This document shows, piece after piece, positions 1 through 6,849 of a stretch of 17,736 nt of DNA. The stretch covers positions 1 through 17,736 of the forward strand of contig CAYIBD010000015.1 of assembly GCA_964361655.1 (NCBI GenBank), in the 5' to 3' direction. The notes under the pieces were generated by a model that saw only the letters and a list, made by a program, of their open reading frames with translations, made no database searches and was not told where the DNA came from. The stretch comes from CAYIBD01 sp964361655 (lineage in GTDB: Bacteria > Patescibacteriota > Minisyncoccia > Sungbacterales > SURF-37). Each line of letters starts with the position of its first letter. Position 1 is the stretch's first letter. Both the position numbers and the translations under genes were made by a program.

Positions 1-124
1 CGCCGTGCATCCCGGAGATATCCCGCGCGGTACGCTCCACGGCATCCTCCGCGACATCCGGATAACGCCGGATCAGCTGCGTGAAGCGCTCTAGTTGGTT
101 TGCAACGAACTTTATCGTTTCCAA
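1..124 (-). CDS. Unrecognised protein, 3' end cut by window edge
   Basis: Only the first 41 codons are present; the reading frame is open from position 124 to the left edge. The start is inferred to be TTG at 124 because a strong Shine-Dalgarno GGAGGG (133-138) sits exactly 8 nt upstream and no ATG or GTG fits that signal. The peptide begins METIKFVANQLERF and looks like an amphipathic helical N-terminus, rich in Arg, Glu and Asp, without a signal peptide or membrane segment. I do not recognise the family; a weak resemblance in style to small phage tail-type proteins is not enough to call. It follows the small membrane protein on the same strand and may be co-transcribed with it from the promoter at 780-808. 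Confidence 0.6.
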   Translation of the reverse strand, partial: METIKFVANQLERFTQLIRRYPDVAEDAVERTARDISGMHG

Positions 125-132
125 CGAACTTT

Positions 133-138
133 CCCTCC
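133..138 (-). promoter_or_regulatory. Shine-Dalgarno deciding a TTG start
   Basis: GGAGGG on the minus strand lies 8 nt before TTG at 124. It is the main support for the truncated gene at the left edge being real and for its non-ATG start. Confidence 0.6.
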
Positions 139-157
139 TCTGAACCCGCCACGTCCG

Positions 158-190
158 TGAATCATGCATCTTGAATCATGAATCATGGGT
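158..190. repeat. Tandem heptamer array (TGAATCA unit)
   Basis: Four consecutive 7-bp units: TGAATCA at 158, TGCATCT at 165, TGAATCA at 172 and TGAATCA at 179, then a decayed TGGGT. It lies in the gap between the left-edge gene and the small membrane protein gene. The same 7-bp period, with different unit sequences, occurs three more times inside alr. Confidence 0.8.
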
Positions 191-209
191 TGGCGGACTC
201 GGATAAGGT

Positions 210-238
210 GGGGAGTGATACTGCTTGCGCCACTCCCC
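210..238. repeat. Inverted repeat / hairpin, 8-bp stem
   Basis: GGGGAGTG (210-217) pairs with CACTCCCC (231-238) around a 13-nt loop. It lies just downstream of the small membrane protein stop codon. Neither strand carries a T run after it, so it may be an RNA end-protecting or weak termination hairpin rather than a classical terminator. Confidence 0.5.
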
Positions 239-283
239 GAAGCGCCGCCGTTTTATCCCACGGACACGGGGGGTGCTAGTCCG

Positions 284-502
284 CTAGAGCGGTAGTCGGC
301 GCTTCCGGGTGTACCACACCACGTACACCCCTCCGCACACCATCCCGAGTCCAGCGGTCCCCCAGAAGGCGCCCGTGACAGAGACGCCATGGGGATAGAA
401 GATGATTGCCTGCGCCGGCGCAATGAACATGCCGACGAGGCCCCCGACGATCGCCCCCATGGCGACACCGATCACCAGGAGTATTCCTGTCATTCGATTC
501 AT
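284..502 (-). CDS. Small two-helix membrane protein, unknown function
   Basis: A 72-residue hypothetical protein. The start is ATG at 502 and not the in-frame ATG at 559, because AGGAGGG (508-514) lies 5 nt upstream of 502 and the upstream extension is polar and unlike a protein N-terminus. Residues about 5-27 form a Gly/Val/Ile-rich membrane helix (ILLVIGVAMGAIVGGLVGMF); residues about 43-63 form a second one; the tail YTRKRRLPL is positively charged, so both ends probably face the cytoplasm. The GAIVGGLVG run is a glycine-zipper-like pattern, as in small channel or spacer membrane proteins. No catalytic motif is visible. A consensus promoter 270 nt upstream (780-808) points at it, giving a long leader with a strong GC hairpin (663-688). 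Confidence 0.7.
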   Translation of the reverse strand: MNRMTGILLVIGVAMGAIVGGLVGMFIAPAQAIIFYPHGVSVTGAFWGTAGLGMVCGGVYVVWYTRKRRLPL

Positions 503-624
503 TTTTTCCCTCCTCGCCCCTCTCGCGTTTGACGCGATGGGGCTCACGGGTGGAATCAAGGAACCTGCCTTGAGGCCGTGAATCCCGATTGACTCATGGT
601 CTCAAGAAGAATCCCGAAGGTAAT

Positions 625-653
625 CCTTCGACTCCGCTTCGCTCCGCTCAGGA
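625..653. repeat. Dispersed palindromic repeat element, copy 1
   Basis: An imperfect inverted repeat with ends ATCCT/AGGAT and a core reading GCTTCGCTCCGCTC on the plus strand. The element at 947-986 carries GCTTCGCTCGGCTC, 13 of 14 bases identical, so the two look like members of one intergenic repeat family. It lies in the leader of the small membrane protein gene. Confidence 0.55.
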
Positions 654-662
654 TATACAATA

Positions 663-688
663 CGCGGCCGGGCAAGAGCCCGGCCGCG
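663..688 (-). ncRNA. GC-rich 11-bp hairpin in long leader
   Basis: CGCGGCCGGGC (663-673) and GCCCGGCCGCG (678-688) pair perfectly around the 4-nt loop AAGA. It would form about 90 nt into the transcript from the promoter at 780-808. The bases after it on the minus strand (TATTGTATATCC) are only moderately T-rich, so it could be a weak terminator that makes a roughly 110-nt RNA, an attenuator, or a stabilising structure. Recorded as an RNA structure, not as a known ncRNA family. Confidence 0.4.
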
Positions 689-779
689 CGTGATTTCAAT
701 AACATATGGCCGCAGGTGCTCTCCCTCACCGCTGATCCAATTGGTTTTTCAAAATTCCAGCCTTCCACCGTATGCATAT

Positions 780-808
780 ATTATACATCCATATTAAAAC
801 TATGTCAA
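780..808 (-). promoter_or_regulatory. Consensus sigma-70-type promoter
   Basis: On the minus strand TTGACA (803-808) and TATAAT (780-785) are both perfect and separated by exactly 17 bp. A tracts upstream could act as an UP element. Predicted transcription start is near 773, directed at the 72-residue membrane protein gene. The -35 context CTATTGACATA is identical to that of the promoter at 6882-6910. Confidence 0.85.
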
Positions 809-915
809 TAGCTACTTGACGATTTTCTTTTTTCGATGCAAAAAAATACAGGTTGTTCCTATACATTCCGAAGGTGCTGCCCAGAAATCCCATAAATGCT
901 GGAGAAACCACAGTC

Positions 916-942
916 AAAAAGGGCCCATTTTGGGCCGTTTTT
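916..942 (-). terminator. Rho-independent terminator after dnaX
   Basis: GGCCCA (922-927) pairs with TGGGCC (931-936) around a 3-nt loop, flanked by a run of five A on one side and five T on the other. On the minus strand the stem is followed by CTTTTT, so it ends the dnaX operon about 50 nt after the stop; by symmetry it could also work on the plus strand. Confidence 0.85.
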
Positions 943-946
943 GAAG

Positions 947-986
947 GTCATTGCCGGCGGGATTGCTTCGCTCGGCTCGCAATGAC
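947..986. repeat. Dispersed palindromic repeat element, copy 2
   Basis: GTCATTGC (947-954) and GCAATGAC (979-986) form perfect 8-bp ends around a core with GCTTCGCTCGGCTC. It starts 1 bp after the dnaX stop codon. Elements of the GTCATTGC...GCAATGAC type are common dispersed intergenic palindromes in many bacteria; here it would sit in the dnaX 3' UTR. Confidence 0.7.
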
Positions 987-987
987 G

Positions 988-2058
988 TTACCCGCCGGAC
1001 CCGGCGCTGATGATCGAAATGATGGCAAGCTCAAGCGGTAATTGTGGAATCGGTGAGCGGCGGCTTTGGGCGAGCGCCTCGATCAACTCCACGATCGCAT
1101 CGGCAATGGCATCAGCCGAGAATGCGACAAGATCGCCAGTAAACTCGCTTGCGGTCGCAGCTTGGGGCGCGGTCTTCGCCAGGAGCGCGTCACGGAAATA
1201 TCCAATGAGCATTTTGGTCAGATATTCCATTTCGTAGCCGTCGTGGTAGAGGCGGTTGACCAGCTCAATGGCCGGAGCCAACTCTTTTTTGCCGATCATC
1301 TCGAAGAGCTGCTTCAACGCTTCGGCCGGCGGAATGCCGAGGATCTCCTCAACCTCGGCTTGGGTGATGGTCTTATCCTCCACGGCCATGATCTTGCCGA
1401 GCATGCTCTCCCCATCGCGCACCGAACCTTCGGCGGCAAAGGCGATGGCATCCGCGGCCGTGGGTTCGAGCGCTACCCCCTCCCCTTTGGCAATGGCGGC
1501 CAGGCGCTTGGCAATGACCTCTTTTAGCGGCCGGCGAAAATCAAAGTGCTGGGTGCGCGAGACAATGGTCTGCGGCACCTTGTCGAGTTCGGTGGTGGCC
1601 AAGACAAATACCACGTGGCCCGGCGGCTCCTCGAGGGTTTTCAACAACGCGTTGAAGGCGTCCTTTGAAAGCTGGTGCACCTCGTCAATGATATAGACCT
1701 TGGTGCCGCCGCCAGCCGGCGCAAAGCGCACGGCCTCGCGGAGTTCCCGGATATCGTCAATGCCGCGGTTGGAAGCGGCGTCAATTTCGATCAAGTTCAA
1801 GGCCTGCCCGCGGTTGAAAACGTCGCAGGAGGGGCAGGCGTTGCACGGGCGGCCGGTGGCGCTCGTACAATTGCTTGCCTTGGCGATAAGGCGAGCAACG
1901 GTGGTCTTGCCGATGCCCCGCGGCCCGGAAAATAGATAGGCGTGGGCCACCCGGCCGGTCTCAAGCTGGCGGCGGATGACCGAGACGATATGGTCCTGCC
2001 CCACGACTTGGGAGAAGTCGCGGGGCCGGTATTTCCGATATAAAACTTGGTACGCCAT
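988..2058 (-). CDS. dnaX: DNA polymerase III subunit gamma (short DnaX)
   Basis: The clamp-loader ATPase subunit, which helps load the sliding clamp onto primed DNA. The 356-residue protein begins MAYQVLYRKYRPRDFSQVVGQ, the standard DnaX opening. Walker A GPRGIGKTT is at 45-53; the four zinc cysteines are C64, C72, C75 and C78; the Walker B region reads YIIDEVHQLS; ATTELDKVP is sensor 1. The usual SRC arginine-finger motif is SRT here: the Arg is kept and the Cys is replaced by Thr. Length covers domains I-III only, so there is no tau-type tail for helicase and polymerase contact, as often in reduced genomes. The ATG at 2058 is fixed by in-frame stops just upstream; no clear Shine-Dalgarno is seen. 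It is the last gene of an operon behind GtrA (41-nt gap), followed by a repeat and a terminator. Confidence 0.95.
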   Translation of the reverse strand: MAYQVLYRKYRPRDFSQVVGQDHIVSVIRRQLETGRVAHAYLFSGPRGIGKTTVARLIAKASNCTSATGRPCNACPSCDVFNRGQALNLIEIDAASNRGIDDIRELREAVRFAPAGGGTKVYIIDEVHQLSKDAFNALLKTLEEPPGHVVFVLATTELDKVPQTIVSRTQHFDFRRPLKEVIAKRLAAIAKGEGVALEPTAADAIAFAAEGSVRDGESMLGKIMAVEDKTITQAEVEEILGIPPAEALKQLFEMIGKKELAPAIELVNRLYHDGYEMEYLTKMLIGYFRDALLAKTAPQAATASEFTGDLVAFSADAIADAIVELIEALAQSRRSPIPQLPLELAIISIISAGSGG

Positions 2059-2099
2059 AGCGTATCACTACCACACTCATGGAGCCCCTTCTATAGGCC

Positions 2100-2705
2100 C
2101 TATTTCCGGAATACGACAAGCTTATACCCCAGGAAGTTCCAGAGGAGACCGACCGCTGCGGCCCCGCCGGCGGAAACACTCGCCCAGGCAACGGCGGGGA
2201 TGCCGAACTTGGGGCCGAGGGCGTCGTTCATGAGCGCGAAGGTCGAGACATTGATGGCGAGCCCCACGGCGCTCACCACAAAAAATTCGACGAACTGGAG
2301 GCCAGCGTGCTCGGTGGAGAGCGAGCGAAAGGTCCAAAACTTGTTCCAGAGAAAGCTCGAAGACACGGCCACGAGGAAGGCGGCGGCCTTGAAGACATCG
2401 GCGTAGAAGCCGGCGCTGATAGCGGTGGCGGCGATCAAGAGGTTCAGCACGCCGAGGTCAATCAGGAAATTGAGGCCGCCCACGAGGAGGAACTTTGAGA
2501 ACTGGTAGGCCACGGCGAGCCGCCGCCCGAGAACCGCGCCCGCAGCCATGACCGCAAGCGTAAAGAGCGGAAACGTAAACGGCAGCCACGGCAGGAGCGA
2601 GGTCGGGCCACGCGGCAGTGCGAGATTCTGGCTGATGGCCAGCATTAGGAGCGCTGCGGCCTCACCGATAACGAGACTTGCGATGAGGTCAATCCGCTTG
2701 AGCAT
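2100..2705 (-). CDS. GtrA-like polytopic membrane protein
   Basis: A 201-residue integral membrane protein of the GtrA type; family members are thought to help move lipid-linked sugars or to act with cell-surface glycosyltransferases. The GtrA core starts near residue 69 (FSKFLLVGGLNFLIDLGVLNLL) and has four hydrophobic helices. Two aromatic, positively charged motifs typical of the family are visible: FLWNKFWTFR at 118-127 and LLWNFLGYKLVVFRK at the C-terminus. About 65 residues with two extra hydrophobic helices (about 7-27 and 40-62) precede the core, so the protein is longer than the usual 120-150 residues. It starts 15 nt after the ATPase gene and precedes dnaX, so it is co-transcribed. 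No glycosyltransferase partner is in this operon, though a PMT-type one lies at 10901. Confidence 0.85.
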   Translation of the reverse strand: MLKRIDLIASLVIGEAAALLMLAISQNLALPRGPTSLLPWLPFTFPLFTLAVMAAGAVLGRRLAVAYQFSKFLLVGGLNFLIDLGVLNLLIAATAISAGFYADVFKAAAFLVAVSSSFLWNKFWTFRSLSTEHAGLQFVEFFVVSAVGLAINVSTFALMNDALGPKFGIPAVAWASVSAGGAAAVGLLWNFLGYKLVVFRK

Positions 2706-2720
2706 ATAGCATAAGGGACA

Positions 2721-5174
2721 TCAACGATTCTGATACCGCATCTGAATCTCCTCTTCAATCTCCTCCCTCCTCCGGCCATAGGTGAGGCGCGAGAACTCCT
2801 TGATGCGCTCGGCCATGGCATGATCAGACGTTGCCGGCGGGTAGGTACGGATGTTGAACGGTTGCGAGGTTTGCCCTCGGATCAACAGCTTTACGTAGGC
2901 ATTGAAGTTGTCGATGTTGATCAGATCCTGCTGCCCAAACACGGGCTGGAACTGCTGGGCCATGAACTCGGCATCCTCGGTCCCGATGCGGAACGCCACC
3001 ATGGAGCCGGCATTCCCGAAGACCGCCTTCTTGATCTCCTCTTCGAGCTGGCCCAGGAACTGGTGGGCCATGATGAGGTTCAGGCGGTACTTCCGGGCTT
3101 CGGACAAAATCGTGGCGATGGAGCGGGTGGTCACGTTCTGGAATTCGTCAATGTAGAGGTAAAAATCGCGGCGCTCCGGCTCGGTGGTATCGGTCCGCGA
3201 GAGAGCCGCCAACAGGATTTTACCGACCATGATGAGGCCGATGAGCGCCGAATTCAACTCGCCCAGGCGCCCCTTGGAAAGATTGATCAAGAGGATCTTG
3301 CCCGCATCCATGACCTCGCGGAAATTGAAGGCCGAACGCTCCTGGGCAATGATGGGCCGCATGATTTCGTTGGCGAGGAAGGCATCGAACTTGGAGGTGA
3401 TGTAGGGCACCATGTTGGCGAGCGAGGCCTCGCCCCCGGCCTTCTCGGCAATATCCCGCCAAAAGCTCTTCACCACGACATTTTGCGAGCGCGAGAGCTT
3501 GAGATCGCGGAAGGCCTTATCCGCGAACACGCGCTCAATCTCCAAAAGCGTATTCCCGGAAGCCGGATCGTCCATGACCAGGAGGGCTGAATTCCGGAAG
3601 TATTGCTCGAACATCGGCCCCAGGGCCTCCGGCACCGCGCCGTAGAGTTTCTGGAAAATTGCAAAAAGCTCGTTCACCACCAAGGTCTTTTGCTCCGGAA
3701 AGCGCGGGTCGTACTCGAGCATGTTCAAGCCGAGGGGCCGCTCAATGTCGCCGGGGTTAAAGTAGATGACCTCTTCCAGGCGCGCCTCCGGGACGTAGCC
3801 CAGCACCTGTTCGACAATATCGCCATGGGGATCAATGAAGCAAAGCCCGTTGCCCCCAAGGATATCCTGCCGGATCATCTCGGTCATCAACGCGCTCTTG
3901 CCGGTTCCGGTCTGCCCCACGAGGTAGAGGTGCCGCCGCCGGTCGTCAACCGTCAGCCGCACCTCGCGGGTCTCACCGCGGAAGATCGAGGCGCCGATGA
4001 GCGTCCCCTCTTCCGGCAGGTTCGGCGGCGGTGGCGCTTCGCGCGCCTTCACCACCTTCAGTTTCGGCGTCTCGATGGGAACGTTCGGGAAGTGGTAGAT
4101 ACCGGTGAGCTCCTCCGAGGAGAGCACCATGCTCGAACCCGGATCAAAGATGCGGAAGGAGAACTGGTAGAGCGTTCGCGCGAGGCGCCGCCCGCTCACG
4201 GCCTCGATATCAAACTCGTTCAGGGTCGGATCGCGGAACTGCAGGAAAGCACCGGCAATGCCGTGCAATATCTCCTCGGCCCGGGCGGCGGTTTGCGCCG
4301 AGGCAACGATGCGAATGTTTGATTCAAAGAGCGGGCGGGACCCTTTGGCTTCGATCAGCCGCACCTGTTCTTCCTCCTTGGGGGAGAGACGCCGTTCGGC
4401 CGCCTTCTCCTCGGCCTCCTTCTCCGGCGGCTTGGGCTTGGTTTTGACAATCTCGCCCACGATGCCAATCCCCTCCCTGACAATACCCTTGGGTACGGCC
4501 GTTTCCCGGCCGAGGTAGACCTGCTTGGCGTGCCCCATCATTCGCTTGGACCATTCCTTCCCGGCCGGCCGGGCAATGACTTGGAGTGAAGCACCCTCGC
4601 CGACCTTCTGCAATTTGGAAAAGGCATTGGCAATTTCGCGCATGGGGTCGGTTTCAAGCGCGCGGTAGGTTCGCAGCGGCAGGGTTGAGGAACGCTTGAG
4701 CTTCAGGTTTGCCGCCCGGCTCTCGCCGTCGGGATTGAAGATGTTGTAATCCTCCACGGCTTCAACCTTGGCTTCCGGGAACACGCCCTCAACGATCTTG
4801 GTCACCGAGTCGGCCAGCCGCCGCGGGACGGCGACGTAGAACGAAATCTCCTCGCCGACGTGGGGAACGGTGAGCTCGAGCGCAAAACTCGGCTTGCCAT
4901 GGAGGAGGGCACGGATTCGCGATTCGCGAACGGCCTGGAGCCCGGCGTAGACCTTTTCCATGGCGCTGATCGCGTCGCGGAGTTGCTCCAGCGCCATCCC
5001 CTGCTCCGGCACCGTTGGACGCGGGAGCGCAATTTGGAGCAGGCGCAAGTTCAGCGACCGCCACACCTCGTCGCGCCGGCGGAAGCGACGCACGAAAACG
5101 AAAACGATCGCGGCTCCGATGAGAAGCAGGACCGAGAACGTGTAGAGGTAGAGGGCGAAGTTCGCGAACAACAC
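2721..5174 (-). CDS. VirD4/TraD-like membrane DNA-translocase ATPase
   Basis: An 817-residue P-loop ATPase resembling type IV secretion coupling proteins and HerA-type translocases, with the architecture often annotated in CPR genomes as 'type IV secretion system DNA-binding domain'. One membrane helix lies at about 8-29, followed by a basic RRFRRR stop. Residues about 40-380 form an N-terminal region with a Lys/Glu-rich linker (245-270). The ATPase core follows: RHLYLVGQTGTGKS with Walker A at 420-427, CFIDPHGD at 445-452, Walker B FYLYIDEFQN at 671-680, and IMAHQFLGQL at 701-710. The start is GTG at 5174; TTG at 5171 is possible. No Shine-Dalgarno is visible, and the preceding gene ends 15 nt upstream, suggesting translational coupling. 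No relaxase, VirB4 or pilus genes are in the window, so conjugation is not implied; the substrate is unknown. Confidence 0.85.
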   Translation of the reverse strand: MLFANFALYLYTFSVLLLIGAAIVFVFVRRFRRRDEVWRSLNLRLLQIALPRPTVPEQGMALEQLRDAISAMEKVYAGLQAVRESRIRALLHGKPSFALELTVPHVGEEISFYVAVPRRLADSVTKIVEGVFPEAKVEAVEDYNIFNPDGESRAANLKLKRSSTLPLRTYRALETDPMREIANAFSKLQKVGEGASLQVIARPAGKEWSKRMMGHAKQVYLGRETAVPKGIVREGIGIVGEIVKTKPKPPEKEAEEKAAERRLSPKEEEQVRLIEAKGSRPLFESNIRIVASAQTAARAEEILHGIAGAFLQFRDPTLNEFDIEAVSGRRLARTLYQFSFRIFDPGSSMVLSSEELTGIYHFPNVPIETPKLKVVKAREAPPPPNLPEEGTLIGASIFRGETREVRLTVDDRRRHLYLVGQTGTGKSALMTEMIRQDILGGNGLCFIDPHGDIVEQVLGYVPEARLEEVIYFNPGDIERPLGLNMLEYDPRFPEQKTLVVNELFAIFQKLYGAVPEALGPMFEQYFRNSALLVMDDPASGNTLLEIERVFADKAFRDLKLSRSQNVVVKSFWRDIAEKAGGEASLANMVPYITSKFDAFLANEIMRPIIAQERSAFNFREVMDAGKILLINLSKGRLGELNSALIGLIMVGKILLAALSRTDTTEPERRDFYLYIDEFQNVTTRSIATILSEARKYRLNLIMAHQFLGQLEEEIKKAVFGNAGSMVAFRIGTEDAEFMAQQFQPVFGQQDLINIDNFNAYVKLLIRGQTSQPFNIRTYPPATSDHAMAERIKEFSRLTYGRRREEIEEEIQMRYQNR

Positions 5175-5188
5175 GAGGCGAGGCAGTG

Positions 5189-5626
5189 CTACATGGCTCG
5201 AAGCTTACGCGATTGGATCAATTGATCGTAGTAGCGGTCTTGCAGGCGGTCATGGAGCTCGTCCATAAGCCAGGGCGTGGCCTGGCGCGCGACATCCGCA
5301 GCTTGGCGGATGCCTTTGGAGAACGCAAGCGCAATCAGCGCCTCCAACTGCTCCTCGCGCTCCTGGGCTTTCAGGGCTTGGGCGTGCTGGTTCAACTCAT
5401 CCTGTGCTGCCGGCGGAACGTGCGGGAGCTCGCCGGATACCGGCTGCGGCAGGATGACCTTGGGCTGGAAATGCTCGCCGTAGGTCTCGCGGAACGTTTC
5501 TCTAAATGCCTCCCGCTCGGTTGCGGCTTTGCCCTCGGCGGCGAGGGACTGTTTCTTTGCTTCAAGCAGCCGCTCGAGATCTGCGATTTCTTCTTGCGCC
5601 GATTTTTCGGGTTGTGCCTCGGCCAT
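5189..5626 (-). CDS. Small coiled-coil protein paired with the translocase ATPase
   Basis: A 145-residue soluble, helical protein of unknown function. Residues about 10-50 are a strongly charged Glu/Lys/Arg helix, probably coiled coil (ADLERLLEAKKQSLAAEGKA); a short Pro-rich hinge near 55-72 (ILPQPV, HVPPAAQ) is followed by a second charged helical half that ends WLMDELHDRLQDRYYDQLIQ. No signal peptide, membrane helix or catalytic motif. It is the first gene of the operon and ends 14 nt before the ATPase gene, which suggests a partner or regulator of that ATPase; that role is inference from position. Expression appears leaderless: an extended -10 box ends 8 nt before its ATG and there is no Shine-Dalgarno. 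Confidence 0.75.
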   Translation of the reverse strand: MAEAQPEKSAQEEIADLERLLEAKKQSLAAEGKAATEREAFRETFRETYGEHFQPKVILPQPVSGELPHVPPAAQDELNQHAQALKAQEREEQLEALIALAFSKGIRQAADVARQATPWLMDELHDRLQDRYYDQLIQSRKLRAM

Positions 5627-5634
5627 ACGGTTCT

Positions 5635-5643
5635 ACTATACCA
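5635..5643 (-). promoter_or_regulatory. Extended -10 promoter, near-leaderless start
   Basis: TGG followed by TATAGT (5635-5640) lies 8 nt before the ATG at 5626, placing the predicted transcription start 2 nt upstream of the start codon. No good -35 is seen, which fits an extended -10 class promoter. It drives the coiled-coil/ATPase/GtrA/dnaX operon. Confidence 0.6.
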
Positions 5644-5680
5644 TAGCTGCTCCCCTCATCGCAGGCAGCGGATCGGGAAA

Positions 5681-5726
5681 ACAAAAACAGGGGACCCGGA
5701 CAGCTTCTCTGTCCGAATCCCCTTTT
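5681..5726 (-). terminator. Rho-independent terminator of the OmpA-like gene
   Basis: On the minus strand AGGGG and CGGACAG pair with CTGTCCG and CCCCT through a small internal loop, with a 5-nt apical loop, then GTTTTTGTTTT. The arms are 5689-5703 and 5709-5723. It follows the stop codon at 5738 by a few bases and separates this gene from the downstream operon. Confidence 0.9.
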
Positions 5727-5737
5727 GGTTCGCGCGC

Positions 5738-6670
5738 CTACTGCGTCTTGGTCTTGGGCACCTGCACCGGCGGCCCAGCCGGCGTCTGGGGCGCCTGGCT
5801 CGGCTGCTGGCCGGCCGGCGGTTGGGCCGGGGCCTGGGCGGTCTGGATCGTGGACAGGTCAACCTCCACGACCACGCGCCGGTTCACATCCACCGGCCCG
5901 AACTGGTCAGTGGGGCCAAAGCCCTGGGCCTCCACGTCCCGACCAGTGGCCTCCTTAAGGTAGGCAGCCACGGCTTCGGCGCGGAGCTGGGCGCACTGCT
6001 TATTTAAGCCCGCGCTGTCGGGCAGGATCTTGCCGTCAGGGCCCTTGAAGGGCCGCTCGTCGGCAAAGCCGTACGACTTCAGTGTCGCGCCGCGCTTGCC
6101 GTCCCGGATGGCATCTAAAAGCCCAGCCAGCATCCGGTCGCTGGTCTCGGCGCAGGCGATGAACTCGCCCTTAGCGTCGAGCTTGGCCACCGGGAATCCG
6201 GTGACCATGAAGGCCCGCAGGGTGTGCTTATAGCCCTGCTTGACCTCCATGATAGCGATCCGCTCGCCAATCTTGGCCTGGCCAGCGACCTGCTGGGCGA
6301 GGCGCCGGACCCGATCGTCGAGGGACTTTGCAACCTCGGAGATGTTCCGCGCGTTCGCGCGGATGGCGTCGCCGTTTTCGAGGACGCTTGCCTCGAGGGT
6401 GCCGATCCGCTGGCCGTGGATGCCGACATCCACGGATACAGCAGAGAGCTTAACCTTGAGGTGGGCGACCTCGGTTTCGAGCGCCTTCGTGCGCTCATCC
6501 TCAGCCTTCGAGGCCTGGGCCCGCTGGCCTTCGGCCTGAGCCGTGAGAACGCCGACGAGACGGTCCAATCCCGCCTCGATCCGGTCGAGCTGGGTCTGGG
6601 CGAGCGCCGCCACCGGCGCCACCGCGCAGGCCAACAATACCACCACCACAACCGCTACCAATTTGTGCAT
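5738..6670 (-). CDS. Exported coiled-coil protein with OmpA-like C-terminal domain
   Basis: A 310-residue exported protein. The start is ATG at 6670: it gives the signal peptide MHKLVAVVVVVLLACAVAP and has a G-rich ribosome site (GGGGGGAAG) just upstream; the longer in-frame start at 6727 adds 19 polar residues and is rejected. Cleavage after AALA (24) is likely; LLAC at 12-15 would also pass as a lipobox, so a lipoprotein is possible. Residues about 25-135 are charged and heptad-like (coiled coil). Residues about 150-270 resemble an OmpA/MotB peptidoglycan-binding domain, with RAEAVAAYLKE (230-240) and the closing motif DVNRRVVVEV (261-270). The tail 278-306 is Pro/Gln/Ala-rich. It is monocistronic, with its own promoter, a 205-nt leader and a terminator. 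Probably it links the membrane to the cell wall; an outer membrane is not implied. Confidence 0.8.
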   Translation of the reverse strand: MHKLVAVVVVVLLACAVAPVAALAQTQLDRIEAGLDRLVGVLTAQAEGQRAQASKAEDERTKALETEVAHLKVKLSAVSVDVGIHGQRIGTLEASVLENGDAIRANARNISEVAKSLDDRVRRLAQQVAGQAKIGERIAIMEVKQGYKHTLRAFMVTGFPVAKLDAKGEFIACAETSDRMLAGLLDAIRDGKRGATLKSYGFADERPFKGPDGKILPDSAGLNKQCAQLRAEAVAAYLKEATGRDVEAQGFGPTDQFGPVDVNRRVVVEVDLSTIQTAQAPAQPPAGQQPSQAPQTPAGPPVQVPKTKTQ

Positions 6671-6702
6671 GGCTTCCCCCCGGTTTCGCGGTTTGTACTT
6701 TG

Positions 6703-6849
6703 AAGTGCAACACTTCCGCAGCCACAACGGCTACAGAATATGCACTCACCGCCTGTCAAAGGGCGGGGGAAACGCCGGTGCTACTTGCGTTTTCCTCACC
6801 CTTCGACTTAGAAGCCGGGTTAAATGTTACCATTCAGGGTGTTGCACTT
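6703..6849 (-). repeat. Inverted 11-mer pair bracketing the leader
   Basis: AAGTGCAACAC at 6703-6713 has its exact reverse complement GTGTTGCACTT at 6839-6849. The first copy extends to a short palindrome AAGTGCAACACTT (6703-6715). They may pair in the mRNA leader, sequestering the region ahead of the ribosome site, or be two operator half-sites in opposite orientation. Confidence 0.55.

Larger units (their letters stand above)
503..987. other. Intergenic region between dnaX and the small membrane protein gene
   Basis: This 485-nt gap holds no convincing gene. On the minus strand, in order, it contains a palindromic repeat just after dnaX (947-986), the dnaX terminator (916-942), an AT-rich stretch with A tracts, a consensus promoter (780-808), a GC-rich 11-bp hairpin (663-688), a second repeat element (625-653), and a leader ending in the Shine-Dalgarno at 508-514. 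Short open frames here are rejected because they run through these repeats and lack ribosome-binding sites. Confidence 0.7.

Noticed and set aside
556..777. 73-residue minus-strand open frame after the promoter at 780-808
   Set aside because: It has no ribosome-binding site and runs through the GC hairpin and the palindromic repeat, so it is probably non-coding leader.
3603..4322. Long plus-strand open frames antisense to the ATPase gene and to other GC-rich genes
   Set aside because: They mirror genes with strong motifs and arise from high third-position GC; none has a family-like composition or a start signal.
2721..5174. Integrated conjugative element
   Set aside because: The VirD4-like ATPase sits in an operon with dnaX, without relaxase, VirB4, integrase or attachment repeats.
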